Assembly: GCA_964017065.1 (NCBI GenBank)
Contig: OZ024788.1
Coordinates: 3,922,887-3,986,886, forward strand
Direction of reading: 5' to 3'
Source: Haliclona indistincta
Lineage: Eukaryota > Porifera > Demospongiae > Haplosclerida > Chalinidae
DNA: 64,000 nt
Position 1 is the first letter of the stretch; each line of letters begins with the position of its first letter. The notes under the pieces were generated by a model, which worked only from the letters and a program-made list of their open reading frames with translations, did not search any database and was not told where the DNA came from. Below are positions 31,747 through 43,640 of this stretch, in pieces. The position numbers and the translations under genes are program-made.

Positions 31747-32457
31747 AATCTAGTTGATTCATGGTTCAGTCTCCGTCAGATGGGAATATCACTGGCAGGC
31801 CCGAGAAAATTGTGAGAAGAGAAAAATTAATAATTATTGGGTGATTTTTATATTTTGATAACAATTCAGTATTATTATTATTGATACTCACATGATAGTT
31901 ACTATAATGCAATAACAATGTAGTAAAACATACGGTAACATCAGTAAGTTATGGTAAAACTGGTATGAAAGTACTCCTAACATACATAATTATACACGTA
32001 CCTTTTATTGTTTGGGGCTGCGCCCTCCAGATCCCTGCATTAATTCACTTAACAGTGATGTGCACCCCCTTCTAAAATAATCCTGGGTATGGGCCAGTCT
32101 CTGAGTGTCATTGAAGTCCTTCTGCTCATTCTTCAAAATTATTTCCACTGGTAAGTGCTCACAGCATACTTTCAAAGGTGTATAATGTACAAAGAATTCC
32201 TTTTTCATGGTTTGAGAGGTGACACAAAAAGATAGGCATTTACAGTACACAAAAAAGACAATTTTTAACGTACAACGGAGGAGTTTTGTGGAATTACTGT
32301 GAAAATTTTAATCGTGAATATCTCAATTTGTCACATTTGTTTTCTCTCACAAATTTCCCGCTATACAGTACTCGGACAAGTTGTTTTGAGCTATGTTCCT
32401 GTGTTCTTACATGTAGTGTGTGGTCTTACAGTTGATTTGTTTTTCGTAATACTACAG
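31747..32457. other. No gene recognised
   Basis: AT-rich spacer. The 81-codon frame at 32005-32250 (minus) has no recognised motif. The right edge contains the polypyrimidine and acceptor sequence of the next transporter exon. Confidence 0.4.
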
Positions 32458-32735
32458 GACAATAGCTCCAGTGTTTGCTGGTAGTATCTACTCTGTCTCG
32501 CTGACTAATGGTCTCGGCTTTCCTCTGAACTACTATCTCATCTTTATCATATTTGGTATCATCATGCTGGTAGTGATGATGATGGTGGCTTGCCTGCCCC
32601 AGACCATCAACAAGCAGAAAGTAGTGAACAATGATGAAGATATCGTCAGTAGAGAAACAGTGAGTTAGTAAACCAGAGACAAGAACAGAAACACTCATCA
32701 GTGACGACATCACATGATCAGTTAAATTTGAAAAA
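32458..32735 (+). pseudogene. ZIFL-like MFS terminal exon, solitary copy
   Basis: It follows an acceptor (actacag) and encodes IAPVFAGSIYSVSLTNGLGF, FIIFGIIMLVVMMMVACLPQ and NNDEDIVSRET. A deletion of 11 bases in the tail shifts the frame and brings a stop at 32668. It faces locus B tail-to-tail, but later repeat insertions (32765-34325) have pushed them 1.7 kb apart. Confidence 0.75.
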
Positions 32736-32764
32736 TATTATTAGTGATGAAAATGAACGCATTT

Positions 32765-34325
32765 CACAAACCCTCGGCGTCTACGCTCCATAGACCATAG
32801 TTGGGGATTGCAGCAGGAGTTTACCACTAGTGCCAACCTGCAGCTTAGCTTATAGGCTGTAGCTATATTGAAACTGCACTGCTAACTAGTTATGGCTTTC
32901 AGAAGGAGCTTTGCAGGCTTGCAGCTAAAGCCAACCTGCTTACTGTTGAAACTGTACTGGTAAACAGAAGACAGTAAAGTGCTGACCACAAGGACAAGGT
33001 GTGTCAAGTGGGCGTGACCGTGAACACGAGTAGGTAGCCATTGCTCTTGGCTTTGATAGGCTTTTTCTTGATATGTCTACGCACCCCCAGAGCTGTCCTA
33101 CAGTTTAGATGGAATCTACAAGTACCTAGGTAGTAAACTATGGGCGCTTTTGTCGTCAGAGAGGTCAAAGACGGCCGTCATGCAAGGTGAGTCTGCCATA
33201 GACGGGCGTGGCCCGTCCTCGCCTGTTCCGCGGGAGGACGGGTTGAAAGCCTATACCTGGATTTGTTCCATGTGCACGAAATCGTGCACACTAATCAGAT
33301 TCAGAGTTTACGTGCCATTTCCGGACTAAACCACACACAAAATGGCATGAGTCAGTGCGCAGACAATATGGGCAGTCTCTGTTTATATATGTATATCCTT
33401 ATGTAATCAGTGGTTAAACACTGACTAATATTCATGATGATTGTACACTTGTACTGCAGAACAAATCCAGGTATAGGCTTTCAACCCGTCCTCCCGCGGA
33501 ACAGGCGAGGACGGGCCACGCCCGTCTAAGTCTGCCATACATAACTCGAGAACGAAAGCACTTTAGCAAAATCCACGAGTCAGATTGCAAGCCATTGTCA
33601 TGCTAAGCCTGTTCATACCTTTACCGAGTTTCAGAAGTGAGCGATGGTCTCTGCAGCTCATTGGACAGACAGAATGAACGAATGAACGAACGAACGAATG
33701 AACAGACTTCACGAAACCCTCGGCGTGTTGCACATTGTAGAGTTAGCTCCTTAGTTATGGTTTGCAGAAGGAGCTTTGCAGCTAAAAGCAAACCTGCTTG
33801 CTATTGAAATTGCACTGCTAACCAGAAGACAGCAAAGTGCTGACCTCGTGCTGACCACAAGGACAAGGTGTGTCAAGTGGGCGTGACCATGAACACTGAG
33901 TAGGTAGCCATTGCTCTTGGCCTTGATAGGCTTTTTCTTGAGATGTCTACGCACCCCCAGAGCTGTCTTGCAGTTTAGATGGAATCTACAAGTACCTAGG
34001 TAGTCAACTATGGGCGCTTTTGTCGTCAGAGAGGTCAAAGACGGCCCACCGTCAAGGTGAGCCAGCCATAACTCGAGAACAAAAGCACTTTAGCAAAATC
34101 CACGAGTCACATTGCAAGCCATGGTCATGCTTAGCCTGTTCATACCTTAGTTGACGCGTAGAAGCGATCGCTGATCTCTGTAGCAGAAGAGACAGACCGA
34201 CCGAACGACAAAGCAAGTACCGTAACCCTCGCGCATGCGCCGAGGGTTAATAACCCTCGCGCATGCGCCGAGGGTTAATGACAGAGCAAGTACCGTAACC
34301 CTCGCGCATGCGCCGAGGGTTAAAA
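32765..34325 (+). repeat. Palindrome-tailed repeat, family 2, two tandem copies
   Basis: Two related units (about 32765-33705 with a 330-bp insert, and 33711-34325) start with AACCCTCGGCG and share a body with CTGACCACAAGGACAAGGTG and GTAGACATCTCAAGAAAAAG (inverse). Unit 1 ends in a GAAC/GAAT microsatellite (33670-33702). Unit 2 ends in three hairpins TAACCCTCGCGCATGCGC plus CGAGGGTTA at 34223-34249, 34251-34277 and 34296-34322. The family appears inverted at 40734-42050. Same layout as family 1 but unrelated in sequence. Confidence 0.65.
33199..33528. mobile_element. 330-bp MITE with 9-bp duplication
   Basis: Ends read TAGACGGGCGTGGCCCGTCC and the inverse, about 69 bp each. The flanks are agtctgcca at 33190-33198 and 33529-33537. 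The second tandem unit of the host repeat (near 34060-34075) lacks it and so shows the empty state. A 9-bp duplication and a TAG start are shared with the helicase-carrying element at 12392. Confidence 0.8.
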
Positions 34326-34465
34326 ATTAATTATTAAAAAGAGGAAATTAAAATTAAAAATTGTTTTTATGAAGGAGAACAACTAAATGTAGCATAAAAG
34401 TACAAGTGAAAAATTCATTGTATTTATGAATGAGAAAAATATTCCACATAGCTACATGTACTATG
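34326..34465. other. 3' flank of locus B
   Basis: Short AT-rich flank that matches the 3' flank of the intact gene at 53.6 kb (AATGAGAAAAAT). Confidence 0.5.
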
Positions 34466-36684
34466 TCAGCAAAACTGTTGTGAGATTTTCCTAGCTAATA
34501 CTGGTTCATTGATAGTAGGTGATTTTAACACTTTGACAATAGTGTCCCAACAGAACAGTCGCTGAGGAGTGGGGTTTTTCTGCCAGTGATCAAATACTTT
34601 AGCAAAGCAAAGGCGTAAATTTCCTTGTGTCTCTCTTTCGATAGTAGTAACGGTAGCCATTGGTAGGTCTAGTTCGATCCCCATATCTTGCCACTTGTCA
34701 GGAATAGCCGACGATATGTTTGCCTGAAAAAGACGTAATGACAGCTCTTGCTGTTCTGCAAGACTATGCAAATCAAGTGAATGTGCGAGAGTGCAGTTTT
34801 TGCTGAAAGGGTCATATTTTATAGCTAAGGCGCCAGTTGGTAGCCGTATAGCAAATCTCGTCTTTTCATTGATATGGCACGTTGCCACTCTTTGTTTGCC
34901 AGAAGTAGTCACTGAGATTTGAAAGGTGTCTTCCTCACGAACAGCAAGCATTATTGTGGATTGATGAGTAATCTTGTAGTAACTTAGGAATTGTCCATCT
35001 TCAAGGTTTTCTCCTGTATATGTCAGTAGCTGCTGGTCAGGCGGAATCCTTTCTTTATCGTGGATCATCTGCTTGAGACACTCAATAGATTTGGTTGGAT
35101 CAATGTTAACAGTAACCGTTTTGTCAGAGGGTGTCCTGATGAAGATTTGTATGACTGATGCTACGATCTTCTCTTTGGATTGCTTTTGTTGTTCTGTAGG
35201 ACTACTTTCAAAACTATAGAGTCATTCTTTACAGCAAAAGAACTGGGAAGTTGAACTTCAGCAGCAAGCTTCACTCTCACTCCCTGTGGGACTCTTGTGA
35301 TAATGTGATCATCAACGATAGTGACAGAGATTTGAAAAGATATTCTAAGCTCTAATGTGCCTGAATTAGCGACACAAAAGACATCTAGACAGCATTCGTC
35401 TTCAAGCTCTATTCCATTGTATGTGAGTAACTGCTGGTTAGGTAAAACTCCCTCTTTCTCATGGATCTTATCTTTGACTTTTGCAATAGTGTCGGTGCTT
35501 CTGAAATCAAGTGAAAATATGCCATTAGAGGTCTTAATACAAATGCATATATCATATACCAAACGAAGAACAAGGTAAAGAGTTGATCCCTTTATAATGT
35601 TGTAATCGCTCAAAGTAACACCGTCCTCAAGTTCCTTGCCACCAAAGATAAATCGTTGCTGGTCATGTGGAATGCCCTCATTGTCCTGAATTTTAATTTT
35701 GACATTCTCAATGTAGTCAGCTGGATGAACCTCAAGAGTGATGATCTTGCCATTAACGGTCTTGACAAATATCTGTATACCACTAGTGCTCAGACGAAGA
35801 ACAAGATGGATAAGTGATCCCTTCTGAATGTTGTAATAACCTAGGGTATGACGATCTTGAAGCTGCTTACCAGCAAAGATAAGACGCTGCTGGTCAGTAG
35901 GAATCCCCTCCTTTTTCTGGATCATCTGCTTGACATATTCGATGGAGTCAGCTGAGACAGCCTCAAGTGTGAATGTCTTACCGGTAAGTGATTTAACAAA
36001 ACATTTACTGGTGTTTCTTTCAAAGCGAACAGTTGACTTATTTTGAACGTTGTAGTAGCTCAAGGTATTGCGATCCTCAAGCTGCACACCAGCAAAGATA
36101 AGACGCTGCTGGTCAGTTGGAATCCCCTCCTTTTCGTGGATCATCTGCTTGACATATTCAATGGAATCAGCTGAGGCAGTCTGAAGTGTGAATGTCTTAC
36201 CGGTAAGTGATTTAACAAAAAATTTCATGGGATTTCTTATATAAGTAGTGAGGTGAACAGTTGACTTACTTTGTATGTTATAGTAGCTCAAGGTATTATC
36301 ATCCTCAAGCTTTTCGCCAGCAAAGACAAGAAGAGGTTGTCGGTGAGATGGAAGCAAATCTTTGAGATGCTGCTTAACATTCTCGATTGAGTGATCTGGC
36401 TGAACCTCAAGAGTGACTGTGTTGCCATGGCCAAAAGCGTTTTTAACAAAAATGTGCATTTGACTCTTTAGACGAAGTACAAGATGAAGCGTCGGAGTGG
36501 AGCCTTTATGATGAATGTTATAATCACTCAAGATACGCTTGTCTTCAAGATGCTGCTCAGCAAAGATGAGGCGCTGCTGGTCACGTGGTATCCCGATCTG
36601 GTCCTGAAGCTTTTGTTTGACATTCTCGATGGAGTCTTCTGAAGTAACAGTAAGAGTTAGCGTCTTGCCGGTTCTGATACTCAT
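34466..36684 (-). pseudogene. Poly-UBL Death-domain gene, disrupted (locus B)
   Basis: The first frame (36684 to 35161, 507 codons) starts [13 protein letters not shown] and holds six UBL modules and the first linker ([20 protein letters not shown]). The second frame (to 34466) holds UBL7, the second linker and the Death domain ([34 protein letters not shown]) ending ISQQFC. Relative to the intact paralogue at 53.6 kb there is one extra UBL (the duplicated third module), a 2-base insertion near 35215 and a deletion near 35178. The start is supported by an upstream in-frame stop and by identity with the paralogue. If the frame were restored by error correction, the protein would be the longest of the family, but as read it is broken. 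Confidence 0.8.
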
Positions 36685-36699
36685 TTGACTGTTGGTTGG

Positions 36700-37190
36700 C
36701 TGCCTGTGTAGTAAGAGCGCTAGCTAGTAGATACAAACTTGAGTGAGAGTCGAGGCTAGGGCCAAGGTGAGTAGACGTGTGAGCAACGAGCCTTGCCGCC
36801 TAGCTTAGTTCGTGAGTTAATGCTATTTGCTCACTTTGTTTACCGTTGCTGGCGATCTTGACTTCTCCAAAGGCAAAGCTGTCCACAGTTGACCGCCTAG
36901 AAGCTGATAGGTTATAATTTTACTACAGTTTAGCAGCGAAGGTCCAGAAAAATTGTGTAAGCTAGCAAGCTATGGAAGCTATCTTATGCGTGTGACTGCT
37001 GTGCCAAACACTGTAGACAGTGTGGTTAGCACTGATTGGCTTCTGATTGCATTACTAAAGCACTGCATTGTGATTGCTGTACAAAAATCCTGTATAAATG
37101 CATCTGCAGTTGCTGTGTTTGTGGAATGGTGGATAGTTACGTTTTTGTTTTTTTTACAATACTCACACATGATAGCTAAAAGCTAATGTA
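36700..37190 (-). repeat. Inverted relative of the 14.8-15.2 kb repeat
   Basis: About 36830-37140 matches 14800-15130 in inverted orientation, for example CTTCTCCAAAGGCAAAGCTG and the complement at 15080-15105, and GTTGCTGTGTTTGTGGAATG. It is a third location of the family-1 repeat body. Confidence 0.6.
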
Positions 37191-38641
37191 AGATGTGTGG
37201 AAAAAGTTAAGTTACAGAAATAGACAAGAGATAAGATTCTTAAATTGTCTAAAGTTGGTACATGATTTAATATCTACAGGTAAGTTATTCCAGAGTTTTG
37301 TAGTACGTAAAATGAAAGAGTTAGAATATCTATTGGTACGGGAAAAGGAAACAGAATTATCATTGCCGATAGGCAATGATATGTAGGGATGACCTCGAAT
37401 TAAGATGGCGGCTACTCATGTGTGAAAATGAGTTTTCGCACATATCTCCACTATTATACATCTATACTGCATTTTAACTATCTCTAAGTGACTCTGAAGT
37501 GTAAGCGCTTGTAGGACGTCTATGAAAGTCGCCGGGACTGCTTGTTTGACGACCAAAATCAAGATGGCGACTCTCAGAGAGAAGTTGCAGATCTTCGCTG
37601 TTTTAGCGTTTATCGAGATTCTAGACATCTAGGATTGATCAGACGATTGTTCTGAGCATGGAAATACCTTTGGCGAAGCTGGCAGACGTTTCTAAAAAAT
37701 CGCCGCCCACGCGAATTGTTCATCTTCTTTCTTCTTCTTCTTCTTCTTCTTCTTCTTTCAGTAAGCCTAGCGCTGTCCTGAGTGAACGAATCACTACCAA
37801 ACCTGCACCATCGCATGTGTATACATCTGGGGTAGTGCACTTACTTCTTAGATAGGCTTTAAACACTACCAGAAGCGAGTAATCCTTGAAAAACATGGTT
37901 TTTGGACCGTTTTGGACTGTTAGAGCGACTTCATTAATTAATAACCCTCTTGTCGCTGCTGATCATTGACTCCGCCCACATCAGTTTTGAAACTGAGCTC
38001 GGTTCTCGAACAGCTTCGCTTTGTCTCTGCTCTGGGCGCTTCAGCGCGCAAGCTAGGTATGAACATTTGTTTAAAGCAGTATACTATACTCTGGGTAACA
38101 CTGATCTGTCTATGCTGACATCATGACTCGGCACGGCAGGCGCAGGCGAACCTTCTCACTGACCAATCTAGGCTTACACTACTCGGCGTAAGCTGTACCT
38201 ATAGGACCCCTGTGCTGTTGACAACTGGACATTGGTCATTGTAAAAAGCTAGAAGCCTCTGTGATCGTGATATCGACATCAACATGCAAGCCTGGGCCGG
38301 ACTAGTCAGTAGTACGGACTATACTAGCCGCTTCCCGAGTCCGCCATGATCATCATAGTGTTCCACTTACTGAGTTGTTAGTGTTAGTCTCTTCTTCATC
38401 CATTACAGTGCTAAGAAATATCATGTTGTCAACTCATACCCTCAACCTCTCTAACTAATTTAAACCTTTTGATTATTCTTGAGCATTCCATGTTCCTTGA
38501 CTCTCTGTCTATAGGCTATGCACCTTCTGATTTACTAGACTAGTAACTGCTGCTCACAGAGTTGTAAAAATGAAATAAAAGCTAGCATAGAATACAGCTA
38601 ATAAGTTCAAACTGATAGTGATCAAAAAAGTAACAGGAACA
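37191..38641. other. No gene recognised
   Basis: Contains a (CTT)n microsatellite at about 37725-37757 and three AAGATGGCG motifs (37405-37570) of the kind found at YY1-bound promoters, but no supported exon. Weak inverted similarity to 44900-45330. Confidence 0.4.
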
Positions 38642-39439
38642 AGTAAAGTAAAAAAGTTTTAATAAAAAAACTAAAAAGTGTAGGGATGACGCTTGCAAAA
38701 GTGAAGGAACAAGATGGGATGATGCTTGCAAAAGTAAAGGAACAAGATGGGATGATGCTTGCAAAAGTAAAGGAACAAGATGGGATGATGCTTGCAAAAG
38801 TAAAGTAACAAGATGGGATGATGCTTGCAAAAGTGAAGGAACAAGATGGAATAATGCTTGCAAATGTAAAAGTCCCAAGTATCCCTACATCAGCGGCTTG
38901 AAGGAGGACGCAGTCCGATGAAGTAATTGATGGTTGTAAATAACTAGACTGAGGTATCTGTGTTTACTTGAGGAGGACGCAGTCCGATGAAGTAGTTGAC
39001 AGTTGTAAATAACTAGAGGTATCTGTGCTTGGAGGACGCAGTCCGATGAAGTAGTTGACAGTTGTAAATACATGCATGTAACTACTGAGAGGTATCTGTG
39101 TTTTGGAGGACGCAGTCCGATTATGTAATTGACGGTTGTAAAAGAGGATTCCGCATTTGTCAGTTGCACGTCGTCGCAGCAAGTCGCTGATGTAGGGATA
39201 CTTGGGACTTTTACATTTGCAAGCATTATTCCATCTTGTTCCTTCACTTTTGCAAGCATCATCCCATCTTGTTACTTTACTTTTGCAAGCATCATCCCAT
39301 CTTGTTCCTTTACTTTTGCAAGCATCATCCCATCTTGTTCCTTTACTTTTGCAAGCATCATCCCATCTTGTTCCTTCACTTTTGCAAGCGTCATCCCTAC
39401 ACTTTTTAGTTTTTTTATTAAAACTTTTTTACTTTACTT
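38642..39439. repeat. 0.8-kb palindrome with minisatellite arms
   Basis: Arms 38642-38895 and 39185-39439 are inverted copies. Each arm is made mostly of a 33-bp tandem unit, GATGGGATGATGCTTGCAAA plus AGTAAAGGAACAA, five to six times. The loop (38896-39184) contains four copies of a different unit of 55-70 bp with GGAGGACGCAGTCCGATGAA. Arm ends share ATCCCTACATCAG with the palindrome at 46189-46588, which suggests related foldback elements. Confidence 0.8.
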
Positions 39440-39763
39440 GTAGTTATAAGGATTAGATGAGCGTAAAACAGATAAAGGGGTGTGAGGTGGGATACGTGAC
39501 GCACGTGACCAAGCAGTTGTTAGCGCACGTGACCAAGCACTAGCTTGAGTATCGCCGCGCCGTATCAATCACAGAGAACACATAATTTATTTGTCTGGAG
39601 TATTCGAAGAACGGTAAGCTCGTGTAGGATCACTATTCTGCGCTTGCCAGACTATTATAACCTGTCCTCCGTGTCTACAAACAAGTGTGGGCGGGGCTCG
39701 TGTGCACTGCGTTGGCGAGCTGATATGACAATCAATTTTTAGCTGTAATAATTACTAGGAGAT
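39440..39763. other. No gene recognised
   Basis: Short spacer between two repeats with no supported feature. Confidence 0.4.
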
Positions 39764-40689
39764 AAGGTAACCGCGCCTAATTCCGGACACGTTGTGCTAT
39801 TATCGGAATTTCAGTAATTTCTACGGGCGAAAGTTCCAAGTGTTACACTTTAGTAGAATCCTTGGGCCTTCTTCTTGACGACACTGTACAATTCTAGCAG
39901 TAATTGTTCGATTTGTAAACGAGCGGCAGGTTTGTTTTCCGCTTTTTGAACTCTTCAATTTTAGGGGGCGAACCCTAATTCCGGACACTTCTAAAGGTTG
40001 GTCTGTGCAACCCTGCAAGCATGGTGCAAGTTGCCAAAGCTGTTACTTTCGATGTTAAGCGATGAAAAGACTCACTCAACTCACTGCAGTTGCCAAGACT
40101 ACTAATCCAGGCTTGACCTTAGATTATTGAGCAACCGAATCAGGCTGGGAACGAAATTTTGTGTAAAATGCCTGTAACTGCTGTTTGCATGACAGAAATT
40201 ACCAGTGAGTGGTTGAACAACCTTGCTGCTGCATACTCAGCACCGTAACATCAACTACAGTTGTAGTATTCAACAGAACTGCAGTGCAAAATAAGATAGA
40301 AATCGACGTAGGTTGAATTTTGACTAAAATTTACAGCAGTGGTTGACTCAACTACTTTACTGCAGCTCATTGCTATCATAAAAAGTTAGATGTAGTCATA
40401 TTGAAGTCTGTCAGTGTGCAAGATCACTCGCCGAAGCAACAGTAGCTAAGCTTGGTGGACGAAACCAAATCACGTTGGCGATCAATTATTTAGTAGGGCT
40501 AGTTCTACCTGTATTCCTGCACCACTGGTAATAGTTTAGTGCTTAAAACTCAGTGAGATGATGCTGCTATGATAGCTCTACCTGTGTAGTGAAAATGGCT
40601 AAACTACGTCAACGCGTTCTTGAGAAATGCAGCATGAAAAGTAGAGTGTCCGGAATTAGGAACCGTCCGGAATTAGGCGTGGTTACCTT
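39764..40689. mobile_element. 0.93-kb inverted-repeat element
   Basis: Ends read AAGGTAACCGCGCCTAATTC and, inverted, AAGGTAACCACGCCTAATTC, followed by CGGAC. The block CTAATTCCGGACA recurs just inside at 39975-39990 and 40645-40660. No clear target duplication: the flanking triplets are TAA and TTA, both compatible with TWA, but they are not identical. No transposase frame. Confidence 0.6.
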
Positions 40690-40733
40690 ACGAATACGCA
40701 TGAATGCCTCGCGCGGAGTTTATTAAGTAGTTA

Positions 40734-42050
40734 TTAACCCTCGGCGCATATATATGCGCGAGGGTTACGGTACTTAGTTTGTCATTAACCCTCGGCGCAT
40801 GCGCGAGGGTTACGGTACTTGCCTGGTCGCATTCTGTCCATCGAGCTACAGAGAACAGCGATCACTTCTACGCGTCGACTAAGGCAAGACAGACTAAGCA
40901 CGACCAGAGCTTGCAATAGGACTCGTGGATTTTGCGAAAATGCTTTCGTTCGCGAGTTACGACTGGCTCACCTTGACGGCCGTCTCGGACCTCTCTCTGA
41001 GGACAAAAATGCTCATGGTTGGCTGTCTAGGTACTCTTACAGTCGATTTGAACTGTAGCACAGCTCTGGCCGGGATGCATAGATACTTCAAGAAAAGGTT
41101 GTCAGCTTACTGCACACGTGTACGTATTCGGTTGTAGTCACGCCCACCTAACGCACCTTGACAGACCATTTAATCCAACATACTAATTTATGGAGTTTGC
41201 AGCTGTGCAGACTGACACTACAATGTGAATGGCATGCCCGCCGAGGGTTTGTGAAATCTGTTCATTCGTTCGTTCATTCATTCTGTCCATCGAGCTGCAG
41301 AGATCAGCGATCATTTCTACGCGCTGGTGAGGTTATGAGCATGACAAGCTCGACAATGGCTTGCAATGTGACTCGTGGATTTTGCTAAAGTGCTTTCGTT
41401 CTCGAATTATAGCTGGCTCACCTTGACGGCCTTCTTTGACCTCAAAAACGCCCATAGTTGACTACCTATAGGTACTTGTCAGTGGCGTAACTACGGTAGG
41501 GCAGGGGGGGCAGTTGCCCCCCCGCTTTTGAAGAACCGGAAGCATATTAATAACAGAACTTAGCTTCTAGAAGTCCTCCTGACCTAGAGAGTGAGTCTAG
41601 TACACACTCAGCAGTACAGCGTACGTTTCGCGCCATCTTTGTTATGGGCTTTTAGCGAATCAAAGTGTCAAAATGACGTCATCTCATGAATATTAATTAG
41701 ATTTTGCGTTTGGCGGCGCGCGCTTCGCGCGCGCATAATCTACTTTCTTATGGCTGCCCCTCCGCTTCGTCAATCCTAGTTACGTCCCTGCTTGTAGATT
41801 CCATCTAAACTGCAGGACAGCTCTGGGGGTGCGTAGACATCTCAAGAAAAAGCCAAGAGTCAGTGTTCACGGTCACGCCCACTTGACACACCTCAGTTGT
41901 CCCTATGGTCAGCACTTTGCTGTCTTCTGTTTAGCAGTTCAGTTTCAATAGCAAACAGGTTGGCTTTAGCTGCAAAGCTCCTTCTGCAAACTATAACTAA
42001 GGAGCTAACTCTACAATGTGCCACACGCCGAGGGTTTTGTGAAATCTGTT
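40734..42050 (-). repeat. Palindrome-tailed repeat, family 2, inverted copies
   Basis: Two hairpins at 40734-40766 (with an ATATAT centre) and 40785-40812 begin the array; two bodies follow, the second ending CCGAGGGTTTTGTGAAATC at about 42030-42045. It mirrors 32765-34325. A (GTTC/ATTC)n tract is at about 41260-41285. A hAT-type MITE lies in the second body. Confidence 0.6.
41480..41790. mobile_element. 311-bp hAT-like MITE
   Basis: Ends read CAGTGGCGTAACTACGG and, inverted, CAGGGACGTAACTAGGA, a form typical of hAT MITEs. Flanks are cttgt at 41475-41479 and 41791-41795. The other family-2 copies (for example near 33118 and 33990, inverted) carry one uninterrupted CTTGTAGATTCC, which is the empty site. 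Confidence 0.75.
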
Positions 42051-42099
42051 CATTAATATTATTGACCAGCTAAATTTTTGGGGTGGGCTCGACAGCAGA

Positions 42100-43045
42100 C
42101 GGCGGTGTCATGGGGAATAGTGTATCCCCCATTCAATGTATCCCCATACAAAGTTCACTAGTGACCGTTGTATCCCGGTACATAATTCCCTAGTGAATCG
42201 TGTACCCCCGTACAAATATCACTGGCGATTTTTGTATCCCACATACACCGTTCTCTAGTGAATGCTGTATCCCACTAGTGAATTGAGTATCCTGTTCTTG
42301 TTAGTCTATAAAATAATGAGTGAGTGAGACTCTCCTGCGCCGCGTTGACTACACGAGTCATGCGTACGTATATACCTCAAGCATCAACCAAAAATACCAC
42401 TCTTACCTACGGACTATATAAATTATTATAGTAGTAGTAGTAGATAGATCATGCAACTATTAGTATTGCTACACGTATCCATGCGAAGGTCATGAAGGTG
42501 CAGTGTACGTTCGATCGCCCTCATCATGGGTGTGGCTGGCACCTCTGAACACGTGGAAAACTCCAGCTGCACGATGTCTGACGCTGAAGAAAGAAAGTAC
42601 GGAGAGGTGTACGAATATCTGTTGAATAAGAGCTATCCAGAGAACTCGAGCAAAATAGACAACAGGCTATGAATCCATGATACAAGCCTGGCGCGTTCGT
42701 CTGTACATCGATACGGACTGCACATCGATTATAATAATACTTCATACCTCGGCTTCGTACTATTTTAAGTATTAGCAAGGCTGGCTCTCGTAGCCTAATT
42801 TGGTCAACCTGCATGATGCCCTGATCAAATATCCGGCTGGTACAGTAGATTTTAGCGGCCCGGATAAATCGGAGTCATCGGTTCGATTTTGCAGAAAACT
42901 CATTCTAAGGGATGCAAAATTCCCTGGGAGGATACAGAATTCACTAGTGAAATGGGTATGCAGGATACACCATTCACGGGGATTAATGTATCCGGGATAC
43001 ACGATTCACTGGGATACACGATTTACTACTACACCGGCAGGTACA
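42100..43045. repeat. Foldback with short repeated GTATCCC / ACTAGTGAA units
   Basis: The left part (42110-42300) has five or six diverged units with TGTATCCC and ACTAGTGAA. The right part (42910-43045) has the inverse words GGGATACA and TTCACTAGTG. The core (42300-42900) has only weak frames. The plan, arms built from short internally symmetric repeats around a 0.6-1 kb core, is the same as at 1457-2714, though the words differ. Confidence 0.55.
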
Positions 43046-43479
43046 GATACAGCGACCTAGCTTCCTGTTTTCGGCCTCGTGGACTCGTGTCAGACGACCT
43101 AAGAGTCAATGCCGGTTCCGTGCATTGTTAGTAGTACTGCTGAACAATGCCTTGCTTCTTTTGTGGCGTTAGACTCAGGCACTGCTCTCTGTTTTCTCTT
43201 CCCGAGCTGAGCTAGCCACTTGGCTCTGTCAGGAGTAGACTCTGGGATCTGATCCGCCATGGTCTCAGCTAGGCCACCGTTAAGTTCTCTCATACGCAAC
43301 CGGGTCCAGTGATCCCGTGACCCCGCAGTATAATACGTAGTATGAGCCCTCGCCGTAACCCTGATTAGCATTCCTAAGCGTGACATCGATCTAAATATAC
43401 ATACATACATACATACTAGGTATACTTACAGCATGTATTTGCCTCGCACAGAAATACAATTCATTAATAAAAACAACTA
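43046..43479. other. No gene recognised
   Basis: No supported exon. TTCCTAAGCGTGACAT at about 43371 recurs at 44068, and a CATACATA run lies at 43400. Confidence 0.4.
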
Positions 43480-43640
43480 AGTTACTGGATTAAATTCGAT
43501 AGATAGCCACGAATATCTCTCTTGAAAACAGAGAGGGATGGAGCGGAGACAATCTGCTGTGGGGATAATCTCAGCAGGTAATTTGTTCCATAGTTTAACA
43601 GTGTCCGGGAAAAGGAGGAGTCATAAGCAAGACATGTCTT
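43480..43640 (-). pseudogene. LINE reverse-transcriptase 3' end remnant
   Basis: The minus strand reads PPFPDTVKLWNKLPAEIIP, then after a frame change VSAPSLSVFKRDIRGYLSN and LIQ-stop. The pattern R/D-T-V-x-x-WN-x-LP followed by S-x-x-x-F-K-x-x-x-x-x-Y is the usual C-terminal end of non-LTR reverse-transcriptase ORFs in animals. Only this tail remains; no catalytic motif is present. Confidence 0.5.

Noticed and set aside
38690..38870. CRISPR-like evenly spaced 33-bp repeats
   Set aside because: The units abut directly without unique spacers and recur inverted in a palindrome, in an animal genome. It is a minisatellite.
38582..38878. Repetitive Leu/Gln/Ser protein (LLLQASSHLVP repeats)
   Set aside because: Product of the 33-bp minisatellite; the same peptide comes from the other arm on the opposite strand.
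39764..40689. PIF/Harbinger assignment from TWA flanks
   Set aside because: The two flanking triplets differ (TAA and TTA), so a true 3-bp duplication is not shown.
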